Shown here piece after piece: positions 5,010 to 5,663 of a stretch of 5,663 nucleotides of DNA (positions are counted from its first letter, which is position 1; each line of letters starts with the position of its first letter). The DNA comes from an uncultured Collinsella sp. GTDB taxonomy: Bacteria; Actinomycetota; Coriobacteriia; Coriobacteriales; Coriobacteriaceae. Position numbers and translations under genes: made by a program. Under the pieces are notes generated by a model. That model was not told the DNA's origin and did no database searches. It saw only the letters and a list, made by a program, of their open reading frames with translations. The stretch covers positions 1 through 5,663 of the forward strand of contig CABRZY010000119.1 of NCBI GenBank assembly GCA_902475475.1, in the 5' to 3' direction.

Positions 5010-5663
5010 CGGTGTCGCAACAACCAAGTGCTATCGAGGTACGTGGCGCGCGCGTCCATAACCTTAAAGACATCGATATCGATATTCCGCTGGGAAAGCT
5101 CGTGGGTATTGCCGGCGTGTCGGGCTCGGGCAAGAGTTCGCTGGCACTGGGAGTTCTTTATGCCGAGGGCTCGCGCCGCTACTTGGAGGCGCTCAGCACC
5201 TATACCCGCCGTCGTCTGACGCAGGCCGAACATGCCCAGGTGGATGAGGTCTTGCACGTGCCGGCGGCGCTCGCGCTGCACCAGCGTCCGAGCGTGCCGG
5301 GCGTACGCTCGACCTTTGGCACCATGACCGAGCTCAACAATAGCCTGCGCCTGCTCTTTAGCCGTTGCGCCCATCACGTGTGCCCGCATTGCGGGGCGCG
5401 TGTGGAGCCGAGCCTTAACGTGGCTGCGGGCCTGTCGCTCACGTGCCCTGCATGCGGTCGTGAGTTCTACGCGCCGAGCGCCGAGGACCTTGCGTTTAAC
5501 AGCGGCGGTGCGTGTCCCACCTGCGGCGGCACCGGTGTCATGCGCGAGGTGGACGAGGCGAGCCTGGTGCCCGACGAGTCAAAGACTATCAACGAGGGCG
5601 CGGTGCTTCCCTGGGGCACGCTCATGTGGGATCTGATGAAGCAGGTGGCAGGCGAGTCGTCCT
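5006..5663 (+). CDS. UvrA-like ABC ATPase lacking the UvrB-binding domain, N-terminal part
   Basis: The first 219 codons run off the window edge. IEVRGARVHNLKDIDIDIP (10-28) and Walker A GVSGSGKSS (37-45), then LYAEGSRRYLEALSTYTRR (51-69), are diagnostic of UvrA. Q93 in ALALHQRPS is the Q-loop, followed by RSTFGTMTELNNSLRLLFSR (101-120). Zinc motifs: CPHC (126-129), CPAC (147-150) and CPTCGGTG (170-177). In canonical UvrA about 130 residues, including the UvrB-binding domain, separate the LLFAR segment from the first CPxC zinc module; here only 26 do. This is the class II arrangement of Deinococcus UvrA2 and streptomycete resistance paralogs. The protein probably binds DNA but cannot recruit UvrB in the usual way, so a role in drug tolerance or lesion binding is more likely than core nucleotide excision repair. 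Start ATG 5006 overlaps the GNAT stop; GTG 5012 is an alternative with better spacing (8 nt) from GGAG at 5000-5003. Confidence 0.9.
   Translation, partial: MTVSQQPSAIEVRGARVHNLKDIDIDIPLGKLVGIAGVSGSGKSSLALGVLYAEGSRRYLEALSTYTRRRLTQAEHAQVDEVLHVPAALALHQRPSVPGVRSTFGTMTELNNSLRLLFSRCAHHVCPHCGARVEPSLNVAAGLSLTCPACGREFYAPSAEDLAFNSGGACPTCGGTGVMREVDEASLVPDESKTINEGAVLPWGTLMWDLMKQVAGESS

Noticed and set aside
1..5663. CRISPR array, tRNA or rRNA gene
   Set aside because: No regularly spaced long repeats, no cloverleaf-like sequence and no rRNA-like stretch was seen on reading both strands.

Overview
The window is GC-rich coding DNA, apparently chromosomal, and most likely from a coriobacterial actinobacterium such as Collinsella. 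This rests on overall composition, on the gene families (a TetM-like GTPase with an NTPDSVF...HGAG tail, an Orc1/Cdc6-like 'ATP-binding protein' and a short UvrA paralog) and on an intergenic hairpin of the GTGACAAAGGG type. The assignment is inference from memory of such genomes and was not tested by search.

Layout: 61-363 (-) encodes a 100-aa protein with a C-terminal zinc-binding motif. It is divergent from a GNAT acetyltransferase at 435-923 (+). The shared upstream region carries a perfect 9-bp inverted repeat, TTGGTATCA-N14-TGATACCAA. The 261-nt gap after the first GNAT is full of structure: a small hairpin over the stop codon, a 39-nt near-perfect hairpin (951-989) and a 105-nt element closed by a perfect 15-bp inverted repeat (995-1099). 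Then comes a 667-aa EF-G-fold translation GTPase related to tetracycline ribosomal protection proteins (1185-3188). It is followed by an AAA+ ATPase with a C-terminal winged-helix region (3282-4400), a RimJ/RimL-like GNAT (4452-5009) and the first 219 codons of a UvrA paralog that lacks the UvrB-binding insertion (5006 to the window edge).

Both the GTPase and ATPase genes end in copies of the same 27-nt hairpin (3185-3211 and 4402-4428). Every stem difference between the copies preserves base pairing. Upstream of the ATPase are three 10-bp tandem units with the core GGTATAA. The word TTGGTAT in two of them is also the core of the inverted repeat between the first two genes.

How the genes may work together: the second GNAT and the UvrA paralog overlap by 4 nt (ATGA) and are almost certainly co-expressed. 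The TetM-like GTPase, the GNATs and the class II UvrA belong to families that sometimes give drug tolerance, but no sequence here proves resistance. The most original lead is a possible regulon in which the Orc-like ATPase binds TTGGTAT sites upstream of itself and in the divergent promoter region at 382-413.
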